From Halomonas sp. KG2 (GTDB lineage Bacteria; Pseudomonadota; Gammaproteobacteria; Pseudomonadales; Halomonadaceae), in assembly GCA_030440445.1 (NCBI GenBank), contig CP098528.1:248001-312000 (forward strand): a stretch of DNA of 64,000 nt, given 5' to 3'. The translations under genes were made by a program, and so were the position numbers. Positions 62,043-64,000 of this stretch are shown one piece after another. The stretch's first letter is position 1, and every line of letters starts with the position of its first letter. The notes under the pieces are model-generated. The model was given only the letters and a program-made list of their open reading frames with translations. It ran no database searches and was not told the origin of the DNA.

Positions 62043-62354
62043 ATGTACGCAGTTATTAAAAGCGGTGGCAAACAGTACCGCGTTCAAGAAGGTCAAACCC
62101 TCAAGCTCGAAAAAATCGAAGTCGCTACCGGCGAAACGATTGAGTTTGATGAAGTGCTGTTGGTTGCAGACGGCGATGACGTCAACGTTGGCGCGCCTTT
62201 AGTAAGCGGTGCCAAAGTGTCCGCTGAAATCGTTTCCCACGGCCGTGGCGATAAAGTAACGATCATCAAGTTCCGTCGCCGGAAGCACAGCATGAAGCGT
62301 CAGGGCCACCGTCAGTGGTTCACTGAAGTCAAAATTACCGGAATTTCTGCGTAA
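62043..62354 (+). CDS. rplU: 50S ribosomal protein L21
   Basis: 103 residues, [14 protein letters not shown] start and the C-terminal [17 protein letters not shown], highly typical. First gene of rplU-rpmA-obgE. Confidence 0.98.
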   Translation: MYAVIKSGGKQYRVQEGQTLKLEKIEVATGETIEFDEVLLVADGDDVNVGAPLVSGAKVSAEIVSHGRGDKVTIIKFRRRKHSMKRQGHRQWFTEVKITGISA

Positions 62355-62384
62355 GCAGTCGATTCCCTTAAGGAGGATTTTGCA

Positions 62385-62642
62385 ATGGCACATAAAAAGG
62401 CAGCCGGCTCCACGCGTAACGGTCGCGATTCCGAGTCCAAACGCTTAGGTGTGAAACTCTTCGGTGGCCAAGCAGCCAGCGCGGGTAGCATCATCGTTCG
62501 TCAGCGTGGCACTCGTTTCCACGCAGGCACTGGCGTTGGCCTGGGCCGTGATCACACGCTGTTCGCTTTGAACGACGGCTTCGTGAAGTTCGAGACCAAA
62601 GGTCCGAACAACCGTAAATTCGTTAGCATCGTTTCTGCCTAA
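62385..62642 (+). CDS. rpmA: 50S ribosomal protein L27
   Basis: 85 residues ([37 protein letters not shown]). Strong ribosome site TAAGGAGG. No N-terminal extension. 30 bp after rplU. Confidence 0.98.
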   Translation: MAHKKAAGSTRNGRDSESKRLGVKLFGGQAASAGSIIVRQRGTRFHAGTGVGLGRDHTLFALNDGFVKFETKGPNNRKFVSIVSA

Positions 62643-62678
62643 GCAACAGCTGTTGCGCAGAGCGAAGATGACGAAATA

Positions 62679-62706
62679 AAAGCCCCGCCATGGCGGGGCT
62701 TTTTTG
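62679..62706 (+). terminator. Terminator between rpmA and obgE
   Basis: AAAAGCCCCGCC-AT-GGCGGGGCTTTT, 36 bp after rpmA. It may leak, or obgE may have its own promoter in the following 77 bp. Confidence 0.9.
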
Positions 62707-62756
62707 TCTTTTCGATCCCTTTTGCCTGTTATTAATGGGCGGGATATTGCAGTTAG

Positions 62757-63977
<1,221 letters not shown>

Positions 63978-64000
63978 CCGATCCGTCGGTTGAATGGGTG

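Overview
The window looks like chromosomal DNA of a halophilic gammaproteobacterium of the Halomonas/Vreelandella type. This rests on the encoded proteins (Ugp transporter, NhaC antiporter, Bcr-type exporter, rplU-rpmA-obgE block) and moderately high G+C; it is an inference, not a species assignment. Housekeeping DNA flanks one apparently complete P2-like prophage (about 35.6 kb, 25002-60621) and, beside it, a 2 kb remnant of an older element inserted at the same tRNA gene.

Left chromosomal arm (1-22940). A glycerol-3-phosphate ABC transporter operon ugpBAEC (leftward) diverges from argE. Then come a LysR regulator divergent from a Bcr/CflA exporter, a pair of overlapping small genes, ychJ translationally coupled to a GIY-YIG nuclease, a universal stress protein, and a leftward catabolic operon: class III aminotransferase, two-subunit 3-oxoacid CoA-transferase, M20 deacylase, thiolase, NhaC antiporter, with a divergent LysR gene. 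The enzymes fit stepwise breakdown of an N-acylated amino acid through a beta-keto acid to acetyl-CoA. A DNA-repair pair follows: a VRR-NUC nuclease overlapping a protein that joins a RecB-like nuclease to an iron-sulfur XPD/DinG helicase. A TauE/SafE exporter ends the arm.

Integration hot spot. The intact tRNA-Pro(CGG) lies at 60574-60650 (minus strand). Its 3' half plus the adjoining terminator hairpin recurs at 24956-25055 (attL, 54 bp identical core) and, diverged, at 22898-22986. Between the two left copies lie a truncated integrase start and a DUF4214 plus M14-peptidase gene, so at least two related elements were stacked here.

Prophage. Integrase is next to attL. An early operon runs leftward from a CI/LexA-like repressor at 33.7 kb to an AlpA-like gene and includes an Ogr/Delta activator and a HUH replication protein (gpA). 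Repressor-side cargo at 34.4-37.1 kb includes a membrane protein with WYL-like and BRCT domains, a secreted protein, an S24-fold protein lacking both catalytic residues, and a convergent two-gene operon. Late genes D, U, T, E/E', FII, FI, H, I, J, W, V, S, R, spanins, amidase, holins, X, L, M, N, O run leftward; P and Q run rightward. Three near-identical TTGT-N14-ACAA boxes sit upstream of FI, V and O/P, where Ogr-driven late promoters belong. gpE' is reached by a -1 frameshift. The tail fibre carries a complete M14 zinc-peptidase signature. A candidate cos lies past Q, then four small cargo genes and attR.

Right chromosomal arm (60622-64000). ispB diverges from rplU-rpmA-obgE, a standard gammaproteobacterial arrangement, with a TTGTGG-N17-TATAAT promoter ahead of rplU.
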